A stretch of DNA of 64,000 nucleotides from UBA1876 sp003446665 (GTDB lineage: Bacteria > Synergistota > Synergistia > Synergistales > Thermovirgaceae): assembly GCA_040616305.1 (NCBI GenBank), contig CP159918.1, positions 248,001-312,000 on the forward strand, in the 5' to 3' direction. The position numbers and the translations under genes are program-made. This document shows positions 1-8,391 of the stretch, in pieces. Under the pieces are notes generated by a model, which was not told the DNA's origin, searched no databases, and saw only the letters and a program-made list of their open reading frames with translations. Positions within the stretch are counted from its first letter, which is position 1; each line of letters starts with the position of its first letter.

Positions 1-69
1 GATTACCGTTCCGAGGTTATGGCGACGATCATAAACGGCGAGGTAGTGTACAAGAAAGAAAATCTGTGA
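1..69 (+). CDS. C-terminal end of an amidohydrolase-like protein (partial)
   Basis: Only the last 22 codons are in the window, ending at TGA 67-69. The tail reads MATIINGEVVYKKENL. A short beta strand carrying 'NGEVVY' at the extreme C-terminus is typical of metal-dependent amidohydrolases (dihydroorotase, N-acyl amino acid deacylase and D-aminoacylase types), where it closes the small beta-sandwich domain. The substrate cannot be judged from this fragment. A strong hairpin follows 22 bases after the stop, so this gene ends its transcript. Confidence 0.5.
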   Translation, partial: DYRSEVMATIINGEVVYKKENL

Positions 70-91
70 ATTACAGGCAGCTCAAAAAGAT

Positions 92-117
92 GACGGCGCC
101 CTTTTACGGGCGCCGTC
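92..117. terminator. Bidirectional intrinsic terminator between amidohydrolase and panB
   Basis: A perfect 10-bp GC-rich stem (GACGGCGCCC / GGGCGCCGTC) has a six-base loop. It lies between two convergent genes. Only short A/T stretches flank it, so it probably acts on both strands but is not a textbook U-tract terminator. Confidence 0.6.
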
Positions 118-166
118 TGATTTATCGCCAAAGGCGAATTCTGGGCAAATTCCGCAGGTTTTTCGT

Positions 167-1021
167 CTACTCGTACTCCTTGAGCATCTCGTAGTATTCT
201 TTCTCGCGTTCCGAGAGGATGTGGTAGCAGTGATCGTCGGTGGGGAATTTGCCTTCCTTGACTTCCTTGATGTATTCCTTGAAAGCCTCGATTTCGATCT
301 CCGCAACATTGGCATACTTCTTGACGAACTTGGGGGTGAAAGCCTGGAAGAGCCCCAGCATGTCGCCGCAGATAAGGAGCTGTCCGTCGCAGGGTCCCCC
401 GGCACCGATGGAGTAGACGGGGATCTCGAGTTTTTTGGCAAGGAACTGGGTGAGTTCAGGCGGAACGGCCTCAAGAAGCAGAGCCCATGCGCCCGCTTCC
501 TGAATGGCCAGGGCGTCCTCTATAAGCGCTCTCGCGCTTTCAGGGTCCCTTCCCTGGGCCTTGAAGCCTCCCAGCACGCCGGAGCTTTGGGGTGTCAAAC
601 CGATGTGCCCCATGACGAGGATGCCTGCGTCAGCGATGGCCTTGATCTTCGACAGGACCCTCTTGCCACCTTCAAGCTTGACGGCGTCCATGTCGGCTTC
701 CTTCAGGAAGCGGCCTGCGTTGTAGACGGCATCACTGTCAGACGTCTGGTAGGAAAGGAAGGGCAGGTCGCCAATGCAGAACGTGTTGGGCGCGCCCCTT
801 CTAACGGCCTGGCAGTGCCTGATGCAGTCATCCATCGTAACGGGGACCGTTCCCTGGTATCCTAGAACGACCATCCCGAGCGAATCTCCCACCAGGATCA
901 TGTCCATTCCGGCCTGTTCGGCGAAAGACGCCGTCGGGAAATCATAGGCCGTGACCCAGGCTACCTGCTCCCCTTCTTTCTTCATCTTGATGAAATCAAG
1001 ACGTCCCTTCTTTTTTGCCAT
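167..1021 (-). CDS. panB: 3-methyl-2-oxobutanoate hydroxymethyltransferase (ketopantoate hydroxymethyltransferase)
   Basis: The enzyme transfers a hydroxymethyl group from 5,10-methylene-tetrahydrofolate to 2-oxoisovalerate, giving ketopantoate, the first committed step of pantothenate and CoA synthesis in the cytosol. It has 284 residues, a little longer than the usual 260-280. Metal and substrate motifs are in order: GDSLGM (45-50), GDLPF (84-88), LEGG (116-119), GHIGLTPQ (138-145), LLLEAVP (181-187) and SIGAGG (204-209). The catalytic Glu of LLLEAVP is present. An IclR regulator lies 73 bp upstream on the same strand, so the two are probably co-transcribed. No panC or panD is nearby. Some IclR-linked panB homologues act in catabolism, but the motifs here are those of true PanB. 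Confidence 0.92.
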   Translation of the reverse strand: MAKKKGRLDFIKMKKEGEQVAWVTAYDFPTASFAEQAGMDMILVGDSLGMVVLGYQGTVPVTMDDCIRHCQAVRRGAPNTFCIGDLPFLSYQTSDSDAVYNAGRFLKEADMDAVKLEGGKRVLSKIKAIADAGILVMGHIGLTPQSSGVLGGFKAQGRDPESARALIEDALAIQEAGAWALLLEAVPPELTQFLAKKLEIPVYSIGAGGPCDGQLLICGDMLGLFQAFTPKFVKKYANVAEIEIEAFKEYIKEVKEGKFPTDDHCYHILSEREKEYYEMLKEYE

Positions 1022-1094
1022 AATACGTTCCCTCCCTGTAGGTTTTGTGTGATTTTGTTGCCTTTATTGAATCCCGGGCGGGGTATACCCGCCT

Positions 1095-1862
1095 TCAGGA
1101 ACCAAGCTCTTTTGAAATTTTGTCCGCTGTATCGATGACGTTTTGGATGATGAATCGCTCTTCGGCGGAATCTTTTGCGTATCTGTACCGTGGGTAGGCC
1201 ACGCTGATAGCGGCGACAGGTTCCCCGGCGTAGTTCAGTATCGGAGCCCCTACGCAAGCAAGCCCGTCCATCAGTTCTTCGTCATCGACGGCATATCCCC
1301 TGCGCCGAGCCTGGCTCAGCTGCGCCATGAACTCGTCGAGGTTTTTGACCGTATTGGGCCCAAGGGAAGAGAAAGACACATTCTCCAGAAGTCGCAAAAC
1401 CCTGCTTTCCGAAAGATGGGAGAGAATGGCTTTGCCCAGGCTAGTGGCGTAGGCGGGACAACTTCTGCCTATCCCCAGATCTGCCCGGATTACCTCGGTG
1501 CTTAAGATCTTGTCGACGTAAACTATGTTGATGCCGTCCAGCACTGCGAGATTCACCGTTTCTTTAACCTTCTGCGCCAGGTCTTCCAGGTGAGGGTGCG
1601 CTCTCCTGATGATGCCTTTTCTGTCTATGGAGTAAAGGCCCATTTCAAAAAACTTGAGCGTCGTCGAATACATTTGCGTTTCGGGATCCTGCTTTACGTA
1701 ACCCTTTTGCCTGAGCGTGCCAAGTAACCTGTGCACGGTGCTCTTGTCGAGCCCTAGCATGGAGGATATCCTGGCGATGTTCAGTTCCTGGTATTTGTGC
1801 AGAAGTTCCAGAATGTCCAGTGCTCTTACTACGGACTGGACCAGGCCGTTATTTGAGGCCAC
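1095..1862 (-). CDS. IclR-family transcriptional regulator
   Basis: A 255-residue cytosolic DNA-binding protein. The N-terminal winged helix-turn-helix (about residues 7-65) includes the recognition region LGLDKSTVHRLLGTL (37-51). The IclR effector-binding domain follows (about 80-250), with the conserved GRSCPAYATSLGKAILSHL stretch. It is transcribed with panB and diverges from fhs across a 228-bp region. A perfect inverted repeat 41-57 bases upstream of its start is the obvious candidate for autoregulation. The effector is unknown. Carboxylic acids or keto acids are usual in the family, and 2-oxoisovalerate would suit the panB linkage, but that is inference. Confidence 0.9.
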   Translation of the reverse strand: MASNNGLVQSVVRALDILELLHKYQELNIARISSMLGLDKSTVHRLLGTLRQKGYVKQDPETQMYSTTLKFFEMGLYSIDRKGIIRRAHPHLEDLAQKVKETVNLAVLDGINIVYVDKILSTEVIRADLGIGRSCPAYATSLGKAILSHLSESRVLRLLENVSFSSLGPNTVKNLDEFMAQLSQARRRGYAVDDEELMDGLACVGAPILNYAGEPVAAISVAYPRYRYAKDSAEERFIIQNVIDTADKISKELGS

Positions 1863-1902
1863 GTATTTCAGCTCCCTGGTTTGATTTTCGTATTTTAAAA
1901 CG

Positions 1903-1919
1903 TATGTTTCAAAAACATA
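1903..1919. promoter_or_regulatory. Candidate IclR operator (perfect inverted repeat)
   Basis: TATGTTT-CAA-AAACATA is a perfect 7+7 bp palindrome with a 3-bp spacer. It sits in the divergent region between the iclR gene and fhs, close to the iclR start. Size and symmetry suit an IclR dimer or tetramer site. Binding by this particular regulator is inferred from position. Confidence 0.45.
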
Positions 1920-1992
1920 GATCCTACTTTGAAGTAAGAGGGTGTTTTGTTATACTGCTTGAGGACCGTCGTTCATATTTATTTGTGTTTGC

Positions 1993-2053
1993 GCCGGATA
2001 TTTCAAGTAAAAATCTCATCCGGCATTTTGCAACATCCATATCATATTATAAA
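1993..2053 (+). promoter_or_regulatory. fhs upstream hairpin and -10-like sequence
   Basis: A 7-bp inverted repeat (GCCGGAT 1993-1999 / ATCCGGC 2018-2024) is followed by an AT-rich stretch with TATAAA at 2048-2053, about 37 bases before the fhs start. TTGCAA at 2028 would be only 14 bp from it, so the promoter assignment is weak. No tetrahydrofolate riboswitch consensus was recognised. Confidence 0.25.
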
Positions 2054-2090
2054 ATGTAAGAAGTATAAACACAAGGGAGAGTGAAAGGTA

Positions 2091-3761
2091 ATGCTTTCGG
2101 ACATTCAGATAGCACAGAAGGCGGAACTGAAACCCATAAGGGAAATAGCGGAAAAGCTTGGGATCCCCGAGAAACACCTGATTCCATACGGACACACCAA
2201 AGCGAAGGTGGATCTCAGGTACTTCGACGAACTGGCGGACCGTCCCGACGGCAAACTGGTGCTCGTTACGGCCACCACTCCGACGCCGGCGGGTGAAGGC
2301 AAGACCACGACAACCATTGGATTGACGCAGGCCATGGTGCAGATGGGCAAGTCTGCCATGCTCTGTCTCAGGGAGCCGTCGCTCGGCCCCTGCTTCGGCG
2401 TCAAGGGCGGTGCCGCGGGAGGCGGATACAGCCAGGTGCTTCCCATGGAAGATATCAACCTTCACTTCACGGGCGACATCCATGCCGTCAGCACGGCTCA
2501 CAACCTTCTTTCGGCCATGATCGACAATCACCTGCAGCAGGGCAACGAGCTGGGGATCGATCCGCGGCGCATCACCTGGCGGAGGGTGGTCGACATGAAC
2601 GACCGTGCGCTACGCCACGCTGTTATAGGTCTTGGAGGCAAGCCTCACGGCATACCCCGCGAGAGCGGGTTCGACATCAGCGTTTCCTCGGAAGTCATGG
2701 CGATTTTGTGCCTGTCGAAAGACCTCAAGGACCTCAAGGAGCGCCTGGGTCGCATCGTCATAGGCTACACATGGTCCGGTGATGCGGTGACGGCGGCCGA
2801 CCTGAAAGCTCACGGGGCCATGGCCGCGCTTTTGAAAGACGCCCTCAACCCCAACCTGGTTCAGACAATAGAGCACGTGCCGGCCTTCGTGCATGGTGGT
2901 CCCTTCGCCAACATAGCTCATGGCACCAACTCGATCATCGCGACGAAGATGGCGTTGAAGCTGACCGATTACGCCGTGGTCGAAGCCGGCTTCGCGTCCG
3001 ATTTGGGAGCGGAGAAGTTCATGGACATCGTGAGCCGTCACGCCGGTTTCCATCCCGACGCGGTAGTTCTGGTGACCACCGTGCGTGCTCTGAAGATGCA
3101 CGGAGGCGTAGCCAAGGAAAATCTCGGGAAGGAAAACCTCGAGGCACTCAGAAAGGGTGCGGAGAACCTGGAAGCCCATATCGACATCCTCTCCAGGTTC
3201 GACGTACCCGTTGTCGTGGCGTTGAACCGTTTCACCTCCGACACCGATGCGGAGATCGAGGCCGTTCGCGTTGCTGCGGAGCGTCACGGTGCGCGCATAG
3301 CCCTTTCTGAAGTCTGGGAGAAGGGTGGAGCCGGAGGAATCGACCTGGCCGAGGCGGTACTGGAAGCCATCGAGAGCGGCAAAAACGGATATCATCCGCT
3401 TTACAGGCTGGAGCTTCCGATCCGGGAGAAGATCGAGACCATAGCGAAGGACGTATACGGGGCCGACGGCGTAGACTACACCGACGCCGCGGCCAGGACC
3501 ATCGTCGAGCTGGAGGAGAAGGGCTTCGGCAACCTGCCCGTGTGTATGGCGAAGACCCAGATGTCGCTTACGGACGATCCGTTGAAGAAGGGTCGCCCCA
3601 GGGGTTTCCGTATCAACGTGCGCGAGGTAAGGCTCTCTGCCGGTGCCGGATTCATCGTGCCCATATGCGGGTCAATCATGACCATGCCCGGTTTGCCCAA
3701 AAAACCCGCGGCGGAGGTCATAGACGTGGACGACGAGGGACACATCCTCAACCTTTTCTAG
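2091..3761 (+). CDS. fhs: Formate-tetrahydrofolate ligase (10-formyl-THF synthetase)
   Basis: The enzyme makes 10-formyl-tetrahydrofolate from formate, THF and ATP in the cytosol. It feeds one-carbon metabolism and, in reverse, can yield ATP during amino-acid or purine fermentation. At 556 residues it has the normal family length. The P-loop PTPAGEGKTT is at 64-73, followed by LREPSLGPCFGVKGGAAGGG and the ITWRRVVDMNDRALR region. Start is at ATG 2091, preceded by a GGGAGAG-type ribosome site. It is monocistronic, with a terminator about 35 bp after the stop, and divergent from iclR-panB. PanB uses methylene-THF, so both sides of the divergent region draw on C1 carriers. Confidence 0.96.
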   Translation: MLSDIQIAQKAELKPIREIAEKLGIPEKHLIPYGHTKAKVDLRYFDELADRPDGKLVLVTATTPTPAGEGKTTTTIGLTQAMVQMGKSAMLCLREPSLGPCFGVKGGAAGGGYSQVLPMEDINLHFTGDIHAVSTAHNLLSAMIDNHLQQGNELGIDPRRITWRRVVDMNDRALRHAVIGLGGKPHGIPRESGFDISVSSEVMAILCLSKDLKDLKERLGRIVIGYTWSGDAVTAADLKAHGAMAALLKDALNPNLVQTIEHVPAFVHGGPFANIAHGTNSIIATKMALKLTDYAVVEAGFASDLGAEKFMDIVSRHAGFHPDAVVLVTTVRALKMHGGVAKENLGKENLEALRKGAENLEAHIDILSRFDVPVVVALNRFTSDTDAEIEAVRVAAERHGARIALSEVWEKGGAGGIDLAEAVLEAIESGKNGYHPLYRLELPIREKIETIAKDVYGADGVDYTDAAARTIVELEEKGFGNLPVCMAKTQMSLTDDPLKKGRPRGFRINVREVRLSAGAGFIVPICGSIMTMPGLPKKPAAEVIDVDDEGHILNLF

Positions 3762-3795
3762 TCGTCGAAAGAGTCGACAGAACCCAAATGCCTGA

Positions 3796-3836
3796 AAAGG
3801 CGGGGCGGCAATTCAAACGGCTGCCCTGCCTTTTTC
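3796..3836 (+). terminator. Intrinsic terminator after fhs
   Basis: A GC-rich imperfect stem (AGGCGGGGCGGCA paired with TGCCCTGCCT) is followed by TTTTTCTT. It lies 35 bp downstream of the fhs stop. Confidence 0.7.
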
Positions 3837-3925
3837 TTGCACCGGGTTCTTGCGCGCTCTAATCGTAATGGTACAATGTGACAACCTGTCCGACATTTTG
3901 GCTAATTTTTAGTGGAGGTACCCGG

Positions 3926-4705
3926 ATGCCCCGTTTCCGTAGTGTTTTCCTGTCCGATGTCCACCTCGGGAGCCGATGGAGCAAGGCTTCGGAGCTTTCC
4001 ACGTTCTTGTCCGACCTGAGGTGCGAGACAATGTACCTGGTGGGCGACTTCCTCGATGGAAGCAGGCAGGAACGCTTCAGGTCCCCCCAGTCGCCGCACC
4101 GCAGAGTCATAAACGATATCCTCCGACATGCCGGAAGTTCCGCGGTGACTTATGTCACAGGAAACCACGATGCCTTCCTGGACCGATGGTTCGGCGGTTT
4201 TTTTGCCGGAGCGAGAATACAGGAGCGTGCCATACACGAGACCGCCGACGGAAGACGGTTTCTCGTCGCCCATGGCGACGATTTCGACCGTTTTGTAAGT
4301 AGATCGGATAACCTTGAAGCCTTCGGTAACAAGGTTTTCAGCATGCTGCTTTGGGCTGATGCGGGAGTAAACCGTGTAATGCAGAGCCTGGGAATGAAAC
4401 GAAAGATTTTCGCCGGTACGATTAAAAACCTCTTTCGCACTGCTACGGGGATAATAGAACAATTCGAGGAATCTCTCGCAGAAGAGGCAAAGAGCAGGGG
4501 TTGCGACGGCATCATATGCGGCCACACCCATCTGCCCGTGCTGCGGAAGCTGCGGGATCTTTTTTATTGCAATTGCGGCGATTGGGTTCAGCACTGTTCC
4601 GTACTCGTAGAGCACTTTGACGGCAGAATGGAGATTCTACGCTGGGAACCTAGATTCGGGCTTAAACCCCTTGAAGTGGAACCCGCTTTTAACCCGCCTG
4701 TATGA
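3926..4705 (+). CDS. LpxH-like UDP-2,3-diacylglucosamine diphosphatase / calcineurin-type metallophosphoesterase
   Basis: This 259-residue binuclear-metal phosphoesterase has the full motif set: SDVHLG (10-15), GDFLD (40-44), GNHD (79-82), HGDDFD (116-121) and GHTH (199-202). LpxH hydrolyses UDP-2,3-diacylglucosamine to lipid X in lipid A synthesis at the inner face of the cytoplasmic membrane. The pattern and the tail NCGDW (216-220) match the LpxH-like COG2908 group, many of which are uncharacterised. Start ATG 3926 is chosen because GGAGG stands seven bases before it. In-frame upstream codons lack a ribosome site. No other lpx gene is nearby, so lipid A specificity is inferred. Confidence 0.72.
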   Translation: MPRFRSVFLSDVHLGSRWSKASELSTFLSDLRCETMYLVGDFLDGSRQERFRSPQSPHRRVINDILRHAGSSAVTYVTGNHDAFLDRWFGGFFAGARIQERAIHETADGRRFLVAHGDDFDRFVSRSDNLEAFGNKVFSMLLWADAGVNRVMQSLGMKRKIFAGTIKNLFRTATGIIEQFEESLAEEAKSRGCDGIICGHTHLPVLRKLRDLFYCNCGDWVQHCSVLVEHFDGRMEILRWEPRFGLKPLEVEPAFNPPV

Positions 4706-4925
4706 TTTACCACTCGCGCTCCCAGAACGAAATGCGGCGTGGTGCTTTTTGTGACCGGGCTGCAAATTTTTTGTGCGGAGGCCTTCCATCAATCCTCTTG
4801 CTTCTTTTCAAAAACCGGGAGTTTGACTTAATAGCTTAGGAAACCGTAGCATTGGTTAAGCTTGAGTCCTTATAGACGTATCGTCTTTTACACGGCAATC
4901 CGGAAATGTCCTTTGCGCGGAGAAG

Positions 4926-4950
4926 CCCGCTCTTTAAAAAGCGGGGAGGA
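4926..4950 (+). promoter_or_regulatory. Hairpin abutting the cobU ribosome-binding site
   Basis: CCCGC (4926-4930) pairs with GCGGG (4941-4945), placing the stem directly against the GGAGGA ribosome site (4945-4950) of cobU. The 250-bp region before cobU was read for cobalamin-riboswitch boxes and none was found. The small hairpin may modulate initiation but is short. Confidence 0.3.
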
Positions 4951-4955
4951 AAGAG

Positions 4956-5483
4956 GTGCCCCAAATGGCTGAAGTGATTCTTGTCACCGGCGGTGCCCGC
5001 AGCGGCAAAAGCAAAGAAGCGTTGAGGCTGGCCGAAAAATTCTGCCGCCGCGTGCTCATAGCCACCGCCGAGATAACCGACGAGGAAATGCGCCGACGCA
5101 TAGAGCGACACCAAAAAGAGCGCAGCCCTGACTGGGAAACGGTGGAAGCCCCCAGGAACCTGGCCGAGGCGATTAGCCAAATAACAGATCCTGAGGCCGT
5201 GGTTGTCGTCGATTGCCTTACGGTGTGGCTTGGAAACCTCATGCATTACGACAACGCCATAACGGAAGACTCCCGGCCCTGCCTCGATCTCCTCGAGGCA
5301 TTGAGGACATCAGGGGCCGCCCGGGTCATTTTGGTGACGAACGAAGTAGGCATGGGCATAGTCCCGGAAAACGAGCTTTCCCGCCGGTTCCGGGATGTCG
5401 CCGGCAGACTCAATCAGCGGGTAGCGGAAATTGCCGACGGTGTTATCTTGAGTGTCTGTGGTCTGACGTTGCAGATAAAATGA
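4956..5483 (+). CDS. cobU: Adenosylcobinamide kinase / adenosylcobinamide-phosphate guanylyltransferase
   Basis: This bifunctional cytosolic enzyme of the corrinoid nucleotide-loop pathway phosphorylates adenosylcobinamide and transfers GMP to give AdoCbi-GDP. It has 175 residues with a P-loop GGARSGKS (12-19), the RIERHQKERSPDW region (48-60), and VDCLTVWLGNL (85-95). Start GTG 4956 is preferred over ATG 4965 because GGAGGA lies at ideal distance from the GTG. It leads a tight cobU-cobT-cobS operon (26-bp gap, then a 4-base overlap). No corrin-ring genes are nearby, so salvage of cobinamides is the likely role here. Confidence 0.93.
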   Translation: MPQMAEVILVTGGARSGKSKEALRLAEKFCRRVLIATAEITDEEMRRRIERHQKERSPDWETVEAPRNLAEAISQITDPEAVVVVDCLTVWLGNLMHYDNAITEDSRPCLDLLEALRTSGAARVILVTNEVGMGIVPENELSRRFRDVAGRLNQRVAEIADGVILSVCGLTLQIK

Positions 5484-5509
5484 AAAAAACGATGCGGAGG
5501 TAAACAGGA

Positions 5510-6571
5510 ATGCCAATTCAAAAAACACTGGAGAAAATAACGAGGGCGGATCCTGTCTGGCAGGACAGAGCCAAAGAGAGAATAAACGCACTGACCATGC
5601 CTCCCTGGGCTCTTGGCCGTCTCCTCGATCTCGCGGTAGAAGTTGCGGGGATGACCCGTTCCTTTTGCCTTCCGCCACTTAAAGGCACCGTGGTGGTGGC
5701 GGCCGGCGATCACGGGGTGGTCGAAGAGGGCGTAAGTGCTTTTCCGCAAGAGGTTACGGTCCAGATGATCCAAAATTTTATAAAGGGTGGCGCCGGCGTA
5801 AACGTGCTTGCCAAACAGGCCGGAGCCAGGGTGGTTGTGGTGGATGTAGGAGTTGCCGGCGACTTAAAGGCAAACGATGAATCCGGCGTCCTGCTTTCGC
5901 GCCGGGTCGCTTCGGGAACGGGTAATATTGCCAGAGGACCGGCTATGAGCCGTGAACAGGCCCTTCGTTCCGTGGAGATCGGTATCGACGTAGCCTTGGA
6001 ACTGGCGGATTCTACGGATATTTTCGCCACCGGAGAAATGGGTATCGGCAATACAACCCCAAGCAGCGCCATTGTCTCGGTGCTTTGCGGCCTGGACGCG
6101 GAACGTGTGACAGGTTCGGGATCGGGCATCGACGACGAAGCGCGCAGACGCAAGGCGGAGACGATCAATCGTGCCATCAGGCTGAACAGGCCCGACCCTA
6201 AAGACCCCGTAGATGTTCTGGCCAAAGTTGGAGGATACGAGATAGGGGCGATAGCGGGACTAGTCCTGGGAGCTGCCGCCCAAAGGAAACCCGTCATCAT
6301 AGACGGCTTGATCACTACCGCGGGAGCCTTGCTGGCCCAGGGCCTGGATGAAAGAGTTACGGATTACATAATAGCTTCTCACAGAAGCGCAGAGCCTGGC
6401 CATCCCGTGGCTCTTGAGCGGCTTGGCAAAAAGCCCTTGCTTGATCTGAACCTCCGCTTGGGCGAGGGAACAGGCGCTGCTTTGGCTATGCATCTTGTCG
6501 AGGCTTCCATGCGTATATTGAATGATATGGCTACCTTCGAGGAAGCCCAGGTTTCGGGTAAAGGAGAATGA
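5510..6571 (+). CDS. cobT: Nicotinate-nucleotide--dimethylbenzimidazole phosphoribosyltransferase
   Basis: The enzyme forms alpha-ribazole phosphate from nicotinate mononucleotide and a lower-ligand base for cobamide assembly. It has 353 residues. Conserved blocks are AGDHGVVEEGVSAFPQEVT (65-83), GEMGIGNTTPSSA (175-187) and RLGEGTGAA (316-324), whose Glu319 is the expected catalytic base. The start follows a GGAGG ribosome site, and the stop overlaps the cobS start (ATGA, 6568-6571). The lower-ligand base used by this organism cannot be read from the sequence. Confidence 0.95.
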   Translation: MPIQKTLEKITRADPVWQDRAKERINALTMPPWALGRLLDLAVEVAGMTRSFCLPPLKGTVVVAAGDHGVVEEGVSAFPQEVTVQMIQNFIKGGAGVNVLAKQAGARVVVVDVGVAGDLKANDESGVLLSRRVASGTGNIARGPAMSREQALRSVEIGIDVALELADSTDIFATGEMGIGNTTPSSAIVSVLCGLDAERVTGSGSGIDDEARRRKAETINRAIRLNRPDPKDPVDVLAKVGGYEIGAIAGLVLGAAAQRKPVIIDGLITTAGALLAQGLDERVTDYIIASHRSAEPGHPVALERLGKKPLLDLNLRLGEGTGAALAMHLVEASMRILNDMATFEEAQVSGKGE

Positions 6572-7308
6572 AACCCTTCTTTGCGGCGTTACAGTTTCTG
6601 ACCGTAATACCTGTCCGATGTCGGTTGAGCGAGAGAGACTACGAGCGGGCTCCAATATGGTTTCCCGCCGTTGGATTTTTGCTCGGGATAATCGTAGCCC
6701 TCGCGGATAATGCTTTGGCGTGGGGCGGCCTTCCGCTTTTTTCAAGAAGCGTGCTGACCGTCGGACTTTTGGCGGCGCTCAGTGGCGGGCTTCACCTGGA
6801 TGGCCTGGCCGATTCCGCCGACGGCCTCCTTAGCGCTCGCCCGCGCGATCGGGCTCTTGAAATAATGCGCGACAGCCGCATAGGAACGATGGGTGTGCTG
6901 GCTCTGTTTTTCCTGCTTGCAATAAAAGTGTCCTCTCTTACCGGATTGCATGGTACCCAGCGGCAATGGGCGCTGATACTGGCGCCGATTGCGGGACGTT
7001 CCATGATCCTGGTTGCCATGGGCACCCTTACTTACGCGCGAAAACAAGGCGGGGTTGCCTCCATATTCATCCGGCGCAAAAGTACCGTTCTTGTTATCTG
7101 TGGCCTGGCCTGGATGTCGGCGGCAAGTATCGCGTTCCTTGGCCTCTGGGGAGGGTTACTGCGCCTAGTGGCGGTTTCGGCCGTTGCCTTTTTGCTATCG
7201 ATATGGTTTTCCATCCGCCTGGGCGGTTTTACGGGCGACACGCTGGGCGCTACAAGCGAGATAGCCGAGGCGGCGGTTCTTTTAACCGCCCTTTTTGGCG
7301 CCGATTGA
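6568..7308 (+). CDS. cobS: Adenosylcobinamide-GDP ribazoletransferase (cobalamin synthase)
   Basis: This integral membrane enzyme of 246 residues joins AdoCbi-GDP to alpha-ribazole (or its phosphate), finishing the nucleotide loop. The Asp-rich signature HLDGLADSADG is at 76-86, followed by several hydrophobic segments (about 100-125, 135-155, 175-205) and the C-terminal GGFTGDTLGA motif. It is translationally coupled to cobT by a 4-base overlap. A cobC-type phosphatase is not adjacent. Confidence 0.94.
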   Translation: MKPFFAALQFLTVIPVRCRLSERDYERAPIWFPAVGFLLGIIVALADNALAWGGLPLFSRSVLTVGLLAALSGGLHLDGLADSADGLLSARPRDRALEIMRDSRIGTMGVLALFFLLAIKVSSLTGLHGTQRQWALILAPIAGRSMILVAMGTLTYARKQGGVASIFIRRKSTVLVICGLAWMSAASIAFLGLWGGLLRLVAVSAVAFLLSIWFSIRLGGFTGDTLGATSEIAEAAVLLTALFGAD

Positions 7309-7359
7309 GGGACGACAAACGTTGCGCTGACGGCCTTTAGGCAAAAGGAGGATCAATGC

Positions 7360-8187
7360 ATGGATATCGTAATCGTGTATTTTTCGGGAACGGGCAACAC
7401 GGAACTTTTGGCGGAATCCATAGGGAAGGAACTCGTTGGGCATGGACACTCCTGCGAGGTCCGTTCGGTGGAAAAAGCCCAAATCGCCGATTTGGACAAA
7501 AAGGCGCTGGGGATAGGGTTTCCTTCCTACGGACTTCGCTATCCCAGGATCTTCGAACCCTTTTTCGAAAGCCTTTCACGTGCGGAAGTTCCCGTTCCTG
7601 CCTTTGTTTTTTCTACCCATGCCTGGAGTTCCGGAGACAGTTTGACCCTGGCCGCTGAAAAACTCGCCGCGAAAAATTATTTGACCATAGCGCGCAGAAG
7701 TTTCAAATGTCCCTCCAATGGGGCGCGAACTTTCTTTCCTTCAAGTCATTTCATGTACAGGAAAATGGTTCGCTTCGAGGAGGGACTTCCCCGAAATATT
7801 CGGGATTTCGCGCGCAGGATTAATGATGGTCTGAAGAATTTTCACGAGAAGCCTTTCTGTGATCCCGGCAAGACAAAGTGGATAAACAAGATGCTTGTTT
7901 TTGTGGCGACCCACTTGATGGAAGAGAGGCTTTACAGGGACTTCAAGGTCATCAGAAACAGGTGTATCGGCTGTGGCAGATGCGCCAAGGAGTGTCCCGA
8001 CGACAACATTGCAATGCAGGAGGGAAAGGCCATGTTTTTGCGTGGGAACGACTGTCTGCGGTGCATGAGATGCATCGGCGTCTGTCCCGTAAACGCCATT
8101 CTCTTTGGCGAGCGCAGTCGCGGCAAGGGGCGTTACACTCCCGCCTTCAGGGATGAATTGTTCCACGAAGCAATGAAAGACCGGTAA
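7360..8187 (+). CDS. EFR1-type flavodoxin-ferredoxin fusion protein
   Basis: 275 residues. The N-terminal flavodoxin-like domain has SGTGNT (9-14) for FMN phosphate binding. A C-terminal 2x[4Fe-4S] ferredoxin domain has Cys 202, 205, 208, 212 and 232, 235, 238, 242. Family members are low-potential electron carriers of anaerobes with undefined partners. It starts 51 bp after cobS with its own GGAGG ribosome site and might be read through from the cob operon. A role in corrinoid reduction would fit but is speculation. The next gene has its own promoter. Confidence 0.85.
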   Translation: MDIVIVYFSGTGNTELLAESIGKELVGHGHSCEVRSVEKAQIADLDKKALGIGFPSYGLRYPRIFEPFFESLSRAEVPVPAFVFSTHAWSSGDSLTLAAEKLAAKNYLTIARRSFKCPSNGARTFFPSSHFMYRKMVRFEEGLPRNIRDFARRINDGLKNFHEKPFCDPGKTKWINKMLVFVATHLMEERLYRDFKVIRNRCIGCGRCAKECPDDNIAMQEGKAMFLRGNDCLRCMRCIGVCPVNAILFGERSRGKGRYTPAFRDELFHEAMKDR

Positions 8188-8218
8188 TCCGGACCCCGGC
8201 CATTTTCACCCGGCCGCC

Positions 8219-8247
8219 TTGACGCGTCCGGGATAAAGTGATATAAG
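8219..8247 (+). promoter_or_regulatory. Sigma70-type promoter for the paaK leader
   Basis: TTGACG (8219-8224), a 17-bp spacer, then TATAAG (8242-8247). Transcription would begin near 8254, leaving about 25 bases before the leader-peptide start codon. Confidence 0.65.
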
Positions 8248-8280
8248 AATGCACAATAAATTTCGAAAAAGGAGGACGCC

Positions 8281-8370
8281 ATGCAGAGGGACAGCTTGCC
8301 CATCACCATGAACTTCTTCGGCTTTTATTATTTTAGCGGCGTGGGACCCCCTCTGCGGTTCGACGCTTAG
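8281..8370 (+). CDS. Phe/Tyr-rich leader peptide of the paaK attenuator
   Basis: A 29-codon ORF starts with ATG behind a strong AAGGAGG ribosome site. Codons 11-18 read NFFGFYYF, so six of seven successive codons after Asn are Phe or Tyr. The stop (TAG 8368-8370) lies 21 bases before the terminator stem. Position, size and composition match classical ribosome-mediated attenuator leaders such as pheL. A stall at the aromatic codons (8314-8334) leaves 8343-8351 free to pair with 8395-8403, part of the terminator's 5' arm. Completing translation would cover it. The peptide itself is not expected to have another function. Confidence 0.85.
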   Translation: MQRDSLPITMNFFGFYYFSGVGPPLRFDA

Positions 8371-8391
8371 GCGTCCATGAGCCGACAAGAG

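Noticed and set aside
4706..4955. Possible cobalamin riboswitch before cobU
   Set aside because: No AGCCACTG-type B12 box or GGGAA-GGTG-AAA-TCC block could be found; only a small hairpin at the ribosome site.
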